In this document: positions 6,664-15,069 of the stretch, piece by piece
How the letters are laid out: each line of letters begins with the position of its first letter
How positions within the stretch are numbered: position 1 is the stretch's first letter
Origin: a virus
Strand: one strand, 5' to 3'
Length of the DNA stretch: 20,274 nucleotides
IMG/VR virus record: IMGVR_UViG_3300048838_000072
Location: 1-20,274 of that record
Translations under genes and position numbers: made by a program
The notes under the pieces: model-generated
Told to the model about the DNA's origin: nothing
What the model saw: the letters and a program-made list of their open reading frames with translations, nothing else
Databases searched by the model: none

Positions 6664-7692
6664 TTACGCCAGAACGGTCGCCTTGAGGGAGGCGTTCGGG
6701 CGCATCGGCACCATCAGCGGCGCGCTCTGCGTCATCAGGAAGATGGCGCTCGGGTCTTCCTGCTTCCACATCTTCGGGAAGATCTCGGCAGGACGGAACC
6801 CGGCGTCAGCGTCCATGATGGCGCCGAAGCAGCGCACACCCTGGAGGCCCGGGCCGGTCAACACCACTTCCTTCGACCCGAGGATGTTCGTCTGGGTGCC
6901 AGTGTCATCCTCGTAGTAGTCGTTGTAGGTGTAGACCTCCAGCGAGCCGATCACGCCGCGGTAGACGCCGCCGATCATCGCGTTCGGGCCGCGGTCGAGG
7001 TTGGCAGCGCCGCCACGGTAGGTCGTGTCGAGCTGATCCTTGACGTAGGCGTTGGCGATGAACGCCTTCCAGGCGTCAATGCCCATCGTCACGCGCGTCG
7101 CCGCGGTGCCGGAGTTCTGGAGGACCAGCAGGGCCCACTCCTCCAGGTCCTCGACCGGGTTCACGCCGGCCTCGTTCCAGCGGGAGCCGCCACCGAGGGT
7201 CACGGTATGGCCGCCGTCACGACCGAAGGAGATGGTCGTGGTCGGGTACGAGTCACCGGAGACGGTGATGGAGCCGTTGATGACGGCCTGCGCGGCCATC
7301 CATTCCTGGCGGGCGCGGTGCATGGCGGTGTGCATCGACAGGATGTCGGCCACGACGGCGTCGTAACGCTGCGCCATCGAGAGCGAGCCGGTGTAGGCCT
7401 CACCCGGGCGGCGCTTGATGACGCGGCTCGGGTCGACGATGTCCTTCGGCTTGACGTAGGCCGGCTTGAACCGCCTGGTTGCGTAGCCCTCGTGCAGCAT
7501 CGGCTTGCCCTGCACCGTCGGCGCGACGAAGGGGGCGAGGCGCTTGCCACGGTCCACCACGTCGAAGTCGATGTATTCGGTGTCGAACAGCTGCACCTGC
7601 GGGAAGCACAGGTCGAGCCAGTACGAGGAGAGGGTTTCCTGTTTGGCGATCACACCCATCAGGGTGTGGGTATCGTAGGCGCCAATCGTCAT
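6664..7692 (-). CDS. Major capsid protein, lambda gpE family
   Basis: At 342 residues it is almost exactly the size of lambda gpE (341). It starts MTIGAYDTHTLMGVIAKQET, followed by 'YWLDLCFPQVQLFDTEYIDFDVVDRGKRLAPFVAP', the characteristic gpE-family opening. Later features include 'KPAYVKPKDIVDPSRVIKRRPGE', 'DAVVADILSMHTAMHRARQEWMAAQAV' (the long spine helix), 'TVTLGGGSRWNEAGVNPVEDL' and the closing 'MTQSAPLMVPMRPNASLKATVLA'. The product is the HK97-fold shell subunit. The ATG has AGGAG about 10 bases upstream. It follows the gpD-like gene and precedes a strong hairpin. The assignment is very secure. Confidence 0.95.
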   Translation of the reverse strand: MTIGAYDTHTLMGVIAKQETLSSYWLDLCFPQVQLFDTEYIDFDVVDRGKRLAPFVAPTVQGKPMLHEGYATRRFKPAYVKPKDIVDPSRVIKRRPGEAYTGSLSMAQRYDAVVADILSMHTAMHRARQEWMAAQAVINGSITVSGDSYPTTTISFGRDGGHTVTLGGGSRWNEAGVNPVEDLEEWALLVLQNSGTAATRVTMGIDAWKAFIANAYVKDQLDTTYRGGAANLDRGPNAMIGGVYRGVIGSLEVYTYNDYYEDDTGTQTNILGSKEVVLTGPGLQGVRCFGAIMDADAGFRPAEIFPKMWKQEDPSAIFLMTQSAPLMVPMRPNASLKATVLA

Positions 7693-7725
7693 TTGCGTGA
7701 TCTCCTGGAAGTTGACTAGCCCGGA

Positions 7726-8118
7726 TTAACCTACGGAGTAGGTCAGTTCGCGGATGGTGATGGGGGTACGGTCGAAGGCGGCCTGCACCGTCGCCAGCGT
7801 CTCGCCGTTCGGCACAACCAGCTGCGCGAAGTTGAAGGTGCCGGCGACATAGATCACGCACGCCTTGTCCGCCAGCGAGGCGTCGACGGCGTAGGCGAGG
7901 ATGCCAACCGGGACTTCGGTGCCGTCGTTGGCAGCGGGGTCCCAGACTTCCAGCTTGCCGGTCGTGGAATCACGGCCGACGATGGTGTGGATGGCGAGGT
8001 TCTCGCCGGAGGCGAGGGTGGCCTCCTGCGTGACAACCGGGCTGTCACCCGCCAGCAGTTGCTCGGCGGTGAAGGTGTCGGAACCCGAACCGGCGATACC
8101 GTAAGCGTAAGTGGACAT
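7726..8118 (-). CDS. Head decoration protein, lambda gpD family
   Basis: At 130 residues it is a little longer than lambda gpD (110). The sequence has the family pattern 'SPVVTQEATLASGENLAIHTIVGRDSTTGKLEVWDPAANDG', then 'VGILAYAVDASLADKACVIYVAGTFN', ending in 'LTYSVG'. gpD trimers cap the threefold sites of the expanded capsid and hold it against DNA pressure. The start ATG at 8118 has AGGAG 9 bases upstream. It is placed between the protease/scaffold and major capsid genes, as in lambda. The N-terminus before 'SPVVT' is a disordered glycine/serine stretch, also usual for the family. Confidence 0.92.
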   Translation of the reverse strand: MSTYAYGIAGSGSDTFTAEQLLAGDSPVVTQEATLASGENLAIHTIVGRDSTTGKLEVWDPAANDGTEVPVGILAYAVDASLADKACVIYVAGTFNFAQLVVPNGETLATVQAAFDRTPITIRELTYSVG

Positions 8119-8145
8119 GACTGTTTCTCCTGGATGGGTCCCGTG

Positions 8146-8529
8146 TTACTGGAGTTTCCGGCCACTGGCCAGCGCGTAGTTGCCGAGGATCCGTGCGACC
8201 GGGTCTTCGCGCTCCTCACGCTGACCGGCGTCGGCGCCAACAGCGGGGGTTCCGCCACTGGCCTCCATCGCCTTGTCGAGCGCCTCGATGCCCGTGACCC
8301 CGGCGGCCTTGTCGCCGGCCTTCGGCGCGGCGGCGAGAACAGCGCGGGCGTCCTCCACGGACATCTCGGTGTTGAAAGCGAGATGCGACGCAAGGCTTTC
8401 ACGACCTGCGGCTTCCTCGCAACCCTGGATCGCAGCGATGCGCTGGCGCTCCGAGGCTTTGACGCTTGCGGCGTCGGTGGTCGGCACTTCGGGCGCGACC
8501 GGCTGCTGATCTGCGTTGTCGGCAGACAT
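8146..8529 (-). CDS. Nested capsid scaffold protein (Nu3-like), internal start
   Basis: An in-frame ATG at 8529 (residue 295 of the protease) is preceded at normal spacing by AGGAG (minus strand GCAGGAGCACCCACCATG). It would give a 127-residue protein starting MSADNADQQPVAPEVPTTDA, alanine/glutamate-rich and predicted largely helical ('ASVKASERQRIAAIQGCEEAAGRESLASHLAF'). This is the arrangement of lambda C/Nu3, where the scaffold is made from an internal start so that many more copies than protease are produced. The start marks the boundary between the folded protease and the low-complexity region. Independent translation is inferred from the ribosome binding site and the lambda precedent. 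Confidence 0.75.
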   Translation of the reverse strand: MSADNADQQPVAPEVPTTDAASVKASERQRIAAIQGCEEAAGRESLASHLAFNTEMSVEDARAVLAAAPKAGDKAAGVTGIEALDKAMEASGGTPAVGADAGQREEREDPVARILGNYALASGRKLQ

Positions 8530-9411
8530 GGTGGGTGCTCCTGCATTGGAGTTGAACGAACGAGCGCCGGTCAGAGCGCCCTTGAATGCCGCGAACGCCT
8601 CACGAGGAGACATGACGGCGTCCACCAGGCCAAGATCGAGAGCCTCGGGGCCGGCGAAAGTGCCGGCCTCGGTGCCGCGGATGGCCTCGGGGGATATTGC
8701 GCCGCGGCGGCCTTCGGCGACCGACGCGACAAACACTTCGTAGGACTTCTGGACGCGCGCCTGGATGCGGCCCTTCACGTCCTCGGCCAGCGGCTCGTAG
8801 GGGTTGCCGTCGACCTTCTGTTTCCCGGCGTAGATGTAGGTGACCTTGACGCCGCTCTCGGCCAGCGCCTTCGAGAAGTCAACGTGCATCGTGACCACGC
8901 CGACGCTGCCGACGCTGGCAGTCTCCGACATGAAGATCTTGTCGGCGGCCGACGCTAGGGCGTAGCCGGCCGAGTGCGCGTAGCCGTCGACAACGGCGTA
9001 GACGGGCTTCTGTGCCCGGGCGTCCCGGATCACCTTCGCTGCCTCGAACGCCCCGGACACCTCGCCGCCGTGCGACGCCACGTCGAGCGCGATACCGCGC
9101 ACGTCGGGGTCGGCCAAGGCCGCGTCCACCATCGCCTCGACGTACCCGTACCCGGTGAACCACCCCGGGTAGTGCATGTCGACCTTGTGCAGCAGCATCC
9201 CGTGGACCGGGATGACAGCGATACCCCCGTCCACGGCATACGGCTTGCCGCCGCCGAGGTCGCTGGAGGCGTCCATGAACAGCGCCTTGTCGGCCGCCAT
9301 GTCGGCGGCGTTCTCGACGAACGCGCGCAGGAACTCGCCCTCGTTCGGGTCCAGCAGCAGCGGCTTGTTCGACAGCCGCTTGGCCAGCATCGCCTTATTC
9401 ATCAGCGTCAT
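8146..9411 (-). CDS. S49-family head maturation protease with C-terminal scaffold region (gpC-like)
   Basis: A 421-residue protein. Residues ~55-270 form a SppA-like serine protease: 'GGIAVIPVHGMLL', 'IALDVASHGGEVSG', the nucleophile Ser147 in 'DGYAHSAGYALASAAD', and the likely general base Lys199 in 'YAGKQKVDGNPYEPL'. Residues ~295-421 are alanine/glutamate-rich with low complexity, the scaffold-like part. In lambda gpC the protease cleaves scaffold and portal inside the procapsid, and its C-terminal part is also made separately as Nu3. The ATG at 9411 overlaps the end of the portal gene by 17 bases and has GAGGA upstream. Family and both catalytic residues are directly readable. A nested start is listed separately. 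Confidence 0.93.
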   Translation of the reverse strand: MTLMNKAMLAKRLSNKPLLLDPNEGEFLRAFVENAADMAADKALFMDASSDLGGGKPYAVDGGIAVIPVHGMLLHKVDMHYPGWFTGYGYVEAMVDAALADPDVRGIALDVASHGGEVSGAFEAAKVIRDARAQKPVYAVVDGYAHSAGYALASAADKIFMSETASVGSVGVVTMHVDFSKALAESGVKVTYIYAGKQKVDGNPYEPLAEDVKGRIQARVQKSYEVFVASVAEGRRGAISPEAIRGTEAGTFAGPEALDLGLVDAVMSPREAFAAFKGALTGARSFNSNAGAPTMSADNADQQPVAPEVPTTDAASVKASERQRIAAIQGCEEAAGRESLASHLAFNTEMSVEDARAVLAAAPKAGDKAAGVTGIEALDKAMEASGGTPAVGADAGQREEREDPVARILGNYALASGRKLQ

Positions 9412-11110
9412 CCGCCGGGTCCTCCTCGTCTTCCTCGCCCGTTTCCTGCGGCGCGTTACCGCTGCCCGGCCCGAGGCGGCCCACGTCGGAGCCGGGTTTC
9501 TTGTCGTCCTTCACGCCCTGGCCACCGAGGCCGGCGGACTTCGACGGGTCGGCGTTGAACTCCAGACCCATCTCGGCCATCAGGCGCTTCTCCTTGGCTG
9601 CCTGGGCGAACACCTGACGGTAGTCCTTGCCCATCTTGGACATCTCGTCCTCGTAGGTGGACAACCCGGAGCGAATCCGCATCACGGCGGCCTGCGTCTC
9701 CTTGAGTTCGTCGATCTGGCCGCGGTTGGCGCCGATCCAGGTGGCCGCGCAGACCGCGTCCTTGTTCTGGCCTTCGTAGAAGAAGTCGCGGGTGACGCCA
9801 CTCGGCAGCGGCACATCGCCGCGGGCAATGGCCTCCTCCAGCCACAGGGCATAGACGTGGCTGGCGAAGCGGTCGGCGACCATCTTCTTCCGGGCCTGCA
9901 TCCCCTTCCACGTCTCCAGCATCGACGCGCGCGCGCTGGAGTAATTCGATTTCGAATAATCGCGCGCCAGCTGCTCGTAGGACAGTCCGGTCGAGGCCGC
10001 GATGTTCCGCAGCAGGGACTCCTCGAACACGGTGCCGACGCCGCCAGGTTGGCCGGCGTTCAGCAGTTTCAGCTTGGTGCCGGGGTACAGGTGCGGGATC
10101 TTGACCCCGTCGATGTGCAGGTTGCGGGCCGAGCCGACGTAGTCGGAAAGGCCAGACAGGTACGTCTGGATGTAATCCGGCATCCCCGCTTCACCGCCGA
10201 TCTGGGCGTAGGCCTCGGCGGGCGGCAGTTCGGATTCGATGGCCGCGGCGTAGGTAGCGTTGACGACGGCGTTCTGGAGAACAATCTCCCGGAACTTCTT
10301 CGTCATCTTCATCTCCTTGAGCGCGGAAACCATCTCCGCTACGCCGCGGGTCTGATCCGGGCGCATTTGCTCAAGGATGTGGATGACCTGGATGCGCCCC
10401 CACGGCTTGCGGGCCGGCACGCGCTTCCAGGAGAAACTGTCCATCCCGACGTAGGTCGAGAAGGGGTGAGTCATCCGAATGTGGTACGCGAGCGGGGCGC
10501 CGAAGCGGTCGCGCTCCACACCCTGCCGCAGGTACATCGTGTCGTCCATGCCGCGGGGGTTGGACAGCCGGTCGAGGTCGACCATTTGCAGGGCGGTCCG
10601 GTACGGACGGGTGCCGTCACGAAGCCATTCCGCCGTGGCCAGCACTTCACCGGCAACGGTGTAGACGCCGACGGCCAGGCGCACGAGGCCAGTCAGGGTG
10701 TTGTGGCGGCTGGCGTCCGGCCAGTTGTCCGGCGACTCGGCCCACAGGCCGAACTTCGCCTCGACCTCCGACTGGAACTCCTCGCTCCACGACTCGTCGA
10801 ACCCCCGGCTGACGCCCTTCAGGACGCGCAGGTTCGGGGCTGCGTTGAGCAGGAAGAACGACCCGACGATGGAGTCCTTGTGGGTGGCCACCGCGCCGGC
10901 GATGTACCCGTCGTTCCGCACGAGGTCACGACCGCGCGCATCCAGCAGGACCTTGTCGACCTTGATGTCGTCGTCGGCCGAGCGGACGGAGGGCGACCAG
11001 AGGGCCGTCTCCCGGTTGATCCGGGAGGCCCCCTCGTAGGGCGCACCGACCATTGCGGACTCACGCAGCGGTTGAGTCTCGGCCGTCGTCACTTCCGGCT
11101 TCTCGGCCAT
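9395..11110 (-). CDS. Portal protein, lambda gpB family
   Basis: A 571-residue protein (lambda gpB is 533). The opening segment 'GASRINRETALWSPSVRSADDDI...LLDARGRDLVRNDGYIAGAVATHKDSIVGSFF' (written in parts) is the signature of lambda-type portals. Later come 'VGVYTVAGEVLATAEW', 'HPFSTYVGMDSFSWKRVPA', 'VIHILEQMRPDQTRGV' and 'STGLSYEQLARDYSKSNYSSARASMLE', all typical of this family. Twelve copies form the ring through which DNA enters and leaves. The C-terminal ~60 residues are acidic and glycine-rich, possibly trimmed by the S49 protease. The ATG overlaps the gpW stop as TGATG, and the 3' end overlaps the protease start. Confidence 0.95.
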   Translation of the reverse strand: MAEKPEVTTAETQPLRESAMVGAPYEGASRINRETALWSPSVRSADDDIKVDKVLLDARGRDLVRNDGYIAGAVATHKDSIVGSFFLLNAAPNLRVLKGVSRGFDESWSEEFQSEVEAKFGLWAESPDNWPDASRHNTLTGLVRLAVGVYTVAGEVLATAEWLRDGTRPYRTALQMVDLDRLSNPRGMDDTMYLRQGVERDRFGAPLAYHIRMTHPFSTYVGMDSFSWKRVPARKPWGRIQVIHILEQMRPDQTRGVAEMVSALKEMKMTKKFREIVLQNAVVNATYAAAIESELPPAEAYAQIGGEAGMPDYIQTYLSGLSDYVGSARNLHIDGVKIPHLYPGTKLKLLNAGQPGGVGTVFEESLLRNIAASTGLSYEQLARDYSKSNYSSARASMLETWKGMQARKKMVADRFASHVYALWLEEAIARGDVPLPSGVTRDFFYEGQNKDAVCAATWIGANRGQIDELKETQAAVMRIRSGLSTYEDEMSKMGKDYRQVFAQAAKEKRLMAEMGLEFNADPSKSAGLGGQGVKDDKKPGSDVGRLGPGSGNAPQETGEEDEEDPADDADE

Positions 11111-11313
11111 CAGAAGAACACCCGCATCGGCGCCTTGGTAGTACCGTTGACCTGGGCCTTCAGGCCCTCGATGTATTTGAGCAACTGCCCGGCATTGGCC
11201 ACGGTGAACTCGACGCGCTCGCCGTTCGAGTCGACGATGACGCGCGCCATTTGCCCGGTGACGAGCAGGTGGTACTTCGCTTCTGCGTCGGTCAGTTTTT
11301 CGGCCGGGGTCAT
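11110..11313 (-). CDS. Head-tail joining protein gpW-like
   Basis: This 67-residue protein matches lambda gpW (68) in length, position and pattern: an N-terminal helix 'MTPAEKLTDAEAKYHLLVTG', a beta hairpin 'ARVIVDSNGERVEFTVANAG', a second helix 'LLKYIEGLKAQVNG' and a short tail. gpW stabilises packaged DNA and forms the base for FII. The start overlaps the terminase stop as ATGA and the stop overlaps the portal start as TGATG, so translational coupling is likely. Such a small gene is convincing here only because every structural element and both neighbours agree. Confidence 0.92.
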   Translation of the reverse strand: MTPAEKLTDAEAKYHLLVTGQMARVIVDSNGERVEFTVANAGQLLKYIEGLKAQVNGTTKAPMRVFF

Positions 11314-14300
11314 GCGAGGTCCGCCGCTATCTTGCTCAAGTCAACGCGAGGTTTAGGTGCCGAAGCGAAACGCCGCTCGGCAGTCTCACCCGAAACTAGG
11401 GCATTCGTATCCCACTCCGCAACCCACGCCGGCGGCTTCTGCCAGTTGATGTTCTCCATCCCGAGGTACGACACCAGCGCCAGGTTGTAGACGAGCAGGT
11501 CCCACGCCTCGTTTCGCAGCTTCTTCAGGTTCACCCACCGGCCTTTCACGTCCTTCTGCTCGACCGTCAGTTCCACGAAGAACGAATCGGGCAGCCAGTC
11601 GGGCAGCACGACCATCCCGCCGCGCGGCTCCGTGCGGTCGAGCATGTGGTCGAGCTGGTCCTTGACCTTGTCGGTGTTTATCAGCAGCACCGGAATCTCA
11701 CCGCGCGCGGCGGCCTTGCGATCCTTCCGTTTCGCGTCCGGGTAGGAGACGGTGACCCGCGGCGCGCTCGGCAGGGACGCGCCCTTGAGCAGCATGAAGC
11801 GACCGTTGAGGCCCTGCTTCCGCAGCGTCCGGTAATAGTCGTAGGCCTTGGCGGTCACACCCTCACGGCCACCGGAGTCGCAGCCGACCATCTTGATCTG
11901 CATTCGCCGGCCGGAACCGTCGGACAGCGGATAGTCCTTCATCAAGACCTGCTCGGTCAGCAACTCCCAATCCTCCAGGTATGTCCCGGGCTTGACCCAA
12001 TACCTCTCGCCGTCGGGATCGACCCGCTTCGACTTCTGGATGGCGAAACGATCGACCACGACCACGTCGAGGCCGGGCCGGATGCCGTGAACCTGCACCT
12101 CGAAGCGGTTGGCCTGCACGTCCACGGTCGCAAGCAGGCACCGGACATCCGACGGCACCTCCCGCTCGGGGAGCGGCTGGGATTTCGCTTTAAGGTCCTC
12201 CGGCAGCCGGCTGGAGCCCAGCCCGCGGGGGATGTAGGGCTCACCCTGGTCGGTGTTGACCGTGGACTTCAGCGCCTCCTGGCTGCCGGTAGCCGCGAAC
12301 TCGGCCTCGGCCTGAAGGTACTTCGTGACGAGCGACTGCCAGCTCGTGAACGCTGCCGCGGGGCCCTTCAGCCAGAACGACGCGACGTTTGAGCGACGGC
12401 CCTCCCCGTGAACGACGCCGTTCTTGTCGACGGACTGCCCCTCTTTGAGCCAGCGCCCGCCGCGGTTGAGTTCAGCCTGCTGCTCTGGCTTCAGCGCGAC
12501 ACCGCAGCGCGGGCACGCCATGTGTACGCTCGCCGCGGCGCGGGCGATGTCTTTGTCCTGATCCCAGGTCAACAGTTTGAACGCCGGCTCGAACCAATCC
12601 CGGCAGTCCGGGCATTGCCAGTACCAGCGGCGGCGGTCGCCACGGTTGTAGAGCGCCAGCGCGCCAGGGCAGGGCGGCGCCTCGTGCTTCGTCGCCGGCA
12701 GCCACTTCGGGTTCGTCGTCTCGAAGCCAGGCGACGACTCGGCGAGCGTCATGGCAAACGACCCGAACGTCGTCGTCCGCTTCTGCGCCAGGTCGAACGG
12801 GGAACCCTCGCCGTCAATGTCCTGTGGCATACGGTCGTAATCGGTCAGCGCGACCTTTCCAACCGGACGGCCCGATAGTTCGTTGATCGTCGGCCAGGAC
12901 AGCGTGAGGATCATCCCGCTGCGGTAGAACTTGTCGTAGGTGTTGTCCGAGTCGCCTGCCTTGAGCAACTGCTCGCCGACCGTCTGCGAGTGCCGGTGGA
13001 GACGGTCGATACGCCGGCGCGAGAAGTCGCGCGCCACCGACTGCGAGGTCTGGTACATGATGAAGTCGGCCGGAGAGCACACGACCGTGTGCAGCAGCCA
13101 GTTGATAAGCAGGGCGTCTGTGTTATGCGTCGGGATCATCGACTCGCCGCACAAAAACAAGCGCGACGGATGGTCAACCTGTATGCACCGAACCGGCTCG
13201 CTCCTCACAGGCTCGATCTTGGTAATCCAGCGGCGGCCCGTGTAACCAGGGCGGCCTTCGCTGCGCTCTTTAAGACGAGTCAGTTTCCTGTTAAGGCGAA
13301 ACACCGGCTCGTCCGAATACGCAACAAACGAAATCCGGTAACTGGTTTTTCCTGGGCGGCGCTCTCCTTTGTAAACACAACTCGTCCTGCGAACGCTTCG
13401 CCCGACCTTAAACCCGAGTGAGCAAAGCAGTTCGTGTACGCCGCGCGCCAGGTCATACGACGTGGTGTCGAAAGAGCAGGAGCCGTTCTTGGCTACGGTT
13501 CCATCGGTGTCCATCAAGCCCTGAAGCAACGCGAGGCGTTGCTCAACAGACGCACGAAGGTACGCCTCCGGTATATGCTTCCGCCCGCCGTAATTTGTCA
13601 GCAGGCCCAGGGCGCGCAGCGACCCGAGAAGCCCGTAAGAACCCTCTCCGGGTTTCGGTGGACGTGGACACGGGTCAACGCGGGCCACTCCAAGCAACTT
13701 TCCGTCCAGCCCTGACTCAACCGGGTATCCGTCTGCTTGGATGTTCTTAATCAACTCTGGCAGGTCGTCAGCGTGACCGTAAATACGCGCGGTCCTGCTG
13801 TGGCCGTCCCCGAGCCAACACCCTAAAGTGTACGGGGCAATCGGCAGTTGACGCTCCGGCAAAACAAGAGGCTTTGCCGTCGCTATGGCGAAGCGCGACC
13901 GCTGGTTTTTTCCATAGCGGTACGTCTGCGCCAGGGTGGAGGTAGTGAGAATTTGCGGCCGTCCTGGCTTATGGGCGTCGTCTACCTGCCATTTGTGGTC
14001 GGCGTCTGCTATCACCTCCGAACCGTCGTCAAACGCCACGCGATAGCAAAGGTGGTCGTTCATCACATCAGTGGCGAACACAACCTTACATGGCGAGCCG
14101 TCGGCCGAGAGAATCTGATCCCCGACGCGCAACTCACCCATCGCCGTCCAACCAGTCGGGGTCGGTATGCGGGTAGTCAACGCCAACGCCTTACCCGTCT
14201 GCGCTGGGCCGACAAAGATGCACGCGTTGAAGTCCCGCGAGTCGAGCGTGTCCATCACCTCCGTCATGTACGGGGTGGTGTCGTTCTTCCACGGGCCGAT

Positions 14301-14435
14301 GTACGACCCCGGGTTGTGGACGTAGCGGTACTTTTCAGCCGCCTCGCTGACGGTCAGCCGCTCCGGCGGCCTTAACCCGTCGGCGAGACTTACGATCAGA
14401 TTCCGCAGCGTGGACGGTTTCGGGGTCTGGTTCAT
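11310..14435 (-). CDS. Terminase large subunit (gpA family), interrupted by an intein
   Basis: The frame encodes 1041 residues. Removing residues 83-438 leaves a 685-residue GpA-type terminase, near lambda gpA (641). The N-extein ends 'FVGPAQTGK' and the C-extein begins 'TDALLINWLL', so splicing restores a Walker A motif GPAQTGKT. Further features are 'GKVALTDYDRMP' (527-536, probable Walker B region), a zinc-ribbon-like pair CPDC/CPRC at Cys608, 611, 641 and 644, and a C-terminal nuclease with 'LLATVDVQANRFEVQVHG' and 'VGCDSGGREGVTAKAYDYY'. The enzyme cuts concatemers and drives packaging by ATP hydrolysis. Without splicing the P-loop is broken, so activity should depend on the intein. The GTG/ATG overlaps at both ends fit an operon with the small subunit and gpW. 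Confidence 0.94.
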   Translation of the reverse strand: MNQTPKPSTLRNLIVSLADGLRPPERLTVSEAAEKYRYVHNPGSYIGPWKNDTTPYMTEVMDTLDSRDFNACIFVGPAQTGKALALTTRIPTPTGWTAMGELRVGDQILSADGSPCKVVFATDVMNDHLCYRVAFDDGSEVIADADHKWQVDDAHKPGRPQILTTSTLAQTYRYGKNQRSRFAIATAKPLVLPERQLPIAPYTLGCWLGDGHSRTARIYGHADDLPELIKNIQADGYPVESGLDGKLLGVARVDPCPRPPKPGEGSYGLLGSLRALGLLTNYGGRKHIPEAYLRASVEQRLALLQGLMDTDGTVAKNGSCSFDTTSYDLARGVHELLCSLGFKVGRSVRRTSCVYKGERRPGKTSYRISFVAYSDEPVFRLNRKLTRLKERSEGRPGYTGRRWITKIEPVRSEPVRCIQVDHPSRLFLCGESMIPTHNTDALLINWLLHTVVCSPADFIMYQTSQSVARDFSRRRIDRLHRHSQTVGEQLLKAGDSDNTYDKFYRSGMILTLSWPTINELSGRPVGKVALTDYDRMPQDIDGEGSPFDLAQKRTTTFGSFAMTLAESSPGFETTNPKWLPATKHEAPPCPGALALYNRGDRRRWYWQCPDCRDWFEPAFKLLTWDQDKDIARAAASVHMACPRCGVALKPEQQAELNRGGRWLKEGQSVDKNGVVHGEGRRSNVASFWLKGPAAAFTSWQSLVTKYLQAEAEFAATGSQEALKSTVNTDQGEPYIPRGLGSSRLPEDLKAKSQPLPEREVPSDVRCLLATVDVQANRFEVQVHGIRPGLDVVVVDRFAIQKSKRVDPDGERYWVKPGTYLEDWELLTEQVLMKDYPLSDGSGRRMQIKMVGCDSGGREGVTAKAYDYYRTLRKQGLNGRFMLLKGASLPSAPRVTVSYPDAKRKDRKAAARGEIPVLLINTDKVKDQLDHMLDRTEPRGGMVVLPDWLPDSFFVELTVEQKDVKGRWVNLKKLRNEAWDLLVYNLALVSYLGMENINWQKPPAWVAEWDTNALVSGETAERRFASAPKPRVDLSKIAADLA
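13122..14189 (-). other. Class 3 intein with LAGLIDADG homing endonuclease inside terminase P-loop
   Basis: A 356-residue insertion within the terminase frame, from Ala83 to Asn438. It opens 'ALALTTRIPTPTGWTAMGEL' with 'VGDQIL' following, and closes 'IPTHN' before Thr+1. The first residue is Ala, not Cys or Ser, which excludes the ordinary class 1 mechanism. The class 3 Trp-Cys-Thr set is present: Trp149 in 'DHKW' (block B), Cys417 in 'VRCIQVDHPSRLFL' (block F) and Thr436 in 'PTHN' (block G). Two LAGLIDADG-type motifs are readable: 'LGCWLGDGH' (~204-212) and 'LLQGLMDTDGT' (~303-313), with both acidic residues kept. Splicing and homing activity are inferred from intact motifs. Base composition looks less GC-rich than in the flanking terminase, consistent with separate origin. 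Confidence 0.93.
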
Positions 14436-15069
14436 CGACTTCAGGGAACTCCGTGCCGAACTGCTCGGCGCCTTTAGCGCCTTCAGTCCGGTATTTCTCG
14501 AAGGCTGGGTTCTCGATCAGCGACTCGCGCAGATCCTCAAGCAACTGGTCGGACAGCGCGGTGATGATCTCGCGCTGTTTGTTCGTGATGCCCGTTTCGC
14601 GCGCCACCGTGTCGCTGAACAGCATGATGGTCATGCGAAGCGACTTGAACACCTCGGCCATCGCCTCGGTGATCTCCTCCGTCCGCCACAGTTCGCCCGC
14701 CTCGCGCTCCCACTTCTGCCGCTTCAGAGCCGCGTCCCAGAACTCCTTCTGCATGATCGGCGGCAGGTCGTTCGGCCGCATCTTCTTGACGTACTCGATC
14801 ACCTGGTCCGGCGACGGCCGCGCCAGGCGGGAGCACGCTTCTTTGAAGTCGTAGGCCGGTGTTCCGTGCTTCGTCCGGCCGACCACCTTCGCGCCGGCCA
14901 TCTTCGCCGCGATGTGCTCCTTGGCCTGCCCGAAGAAGTTGGCCAGGAACGTGACGGTAGCGCCACGGGCCAGCATCTCCATCAGGTCGGTTGCCGCAGC
15001 CGCCTCTGGCAGTTCGCGCGAGACTTCAGGGCCGGCGGCGTAGGACTCGAAGTCGTCACTCACCGCCAC
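14335..15069 (-). CDS. Terminase small subunit, Nu1/DUF1441-like
   Basis: A 244-residue protein directly upstream of the large terminase, overlapping its start by 101 bases. The middle part (~24-75, 'ATDLMEMLARGATVTFLANFFGQAKEHIAAKMAGA') has the helix-turn-helix layout of small terminases that recognise the packaging site. It is followed by 'RTKHGTPAYDFKEACSRL', a winged stretch typical of DUF1441/Nu1-type proteins, and a helical region for oligomerisation and large-subunit contact. The end is charged and basic (RKSRRRVKAAGAADRQRGG). The start may be GTG at 15069 or GTG at 15063; both overlap the upstream HTH gene. The long 3' overlap is unusual and might mean the large subunit starts at a later methionine. 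Confidence 0.85.
   Translation of the reverse strand: MAVSDDFESYAAGPEVSRELPEAAAATDLMEMLARGATVTFLANFFGQAKEHIAAKMAGAKVVGRTKHGTPAYDFKEACSRLARPSPDQVIEYVKKMRPNDLPPIMQKEFWDAALKRQKWEREAGELWRTEEITEAMAEVFKSLRMTIMLFSDTVARETGITNKQREIITALSDQLLEDLRESLIENPAFEKYRTEGAKGAEQFGTEFPEVDEPDPETVHAAESDRKSRRRVKAAGAADRQRGG

Noticed and set aside
9176-11356. A 726-codon open frame on the plus strand opposite the portal gene
   Set aside because: It is antisense to a very secure portal gene and part of the protease gene, lacks domain-like sequence, and is expected in high-GC DNA where the complementary frame rarely meets stops.
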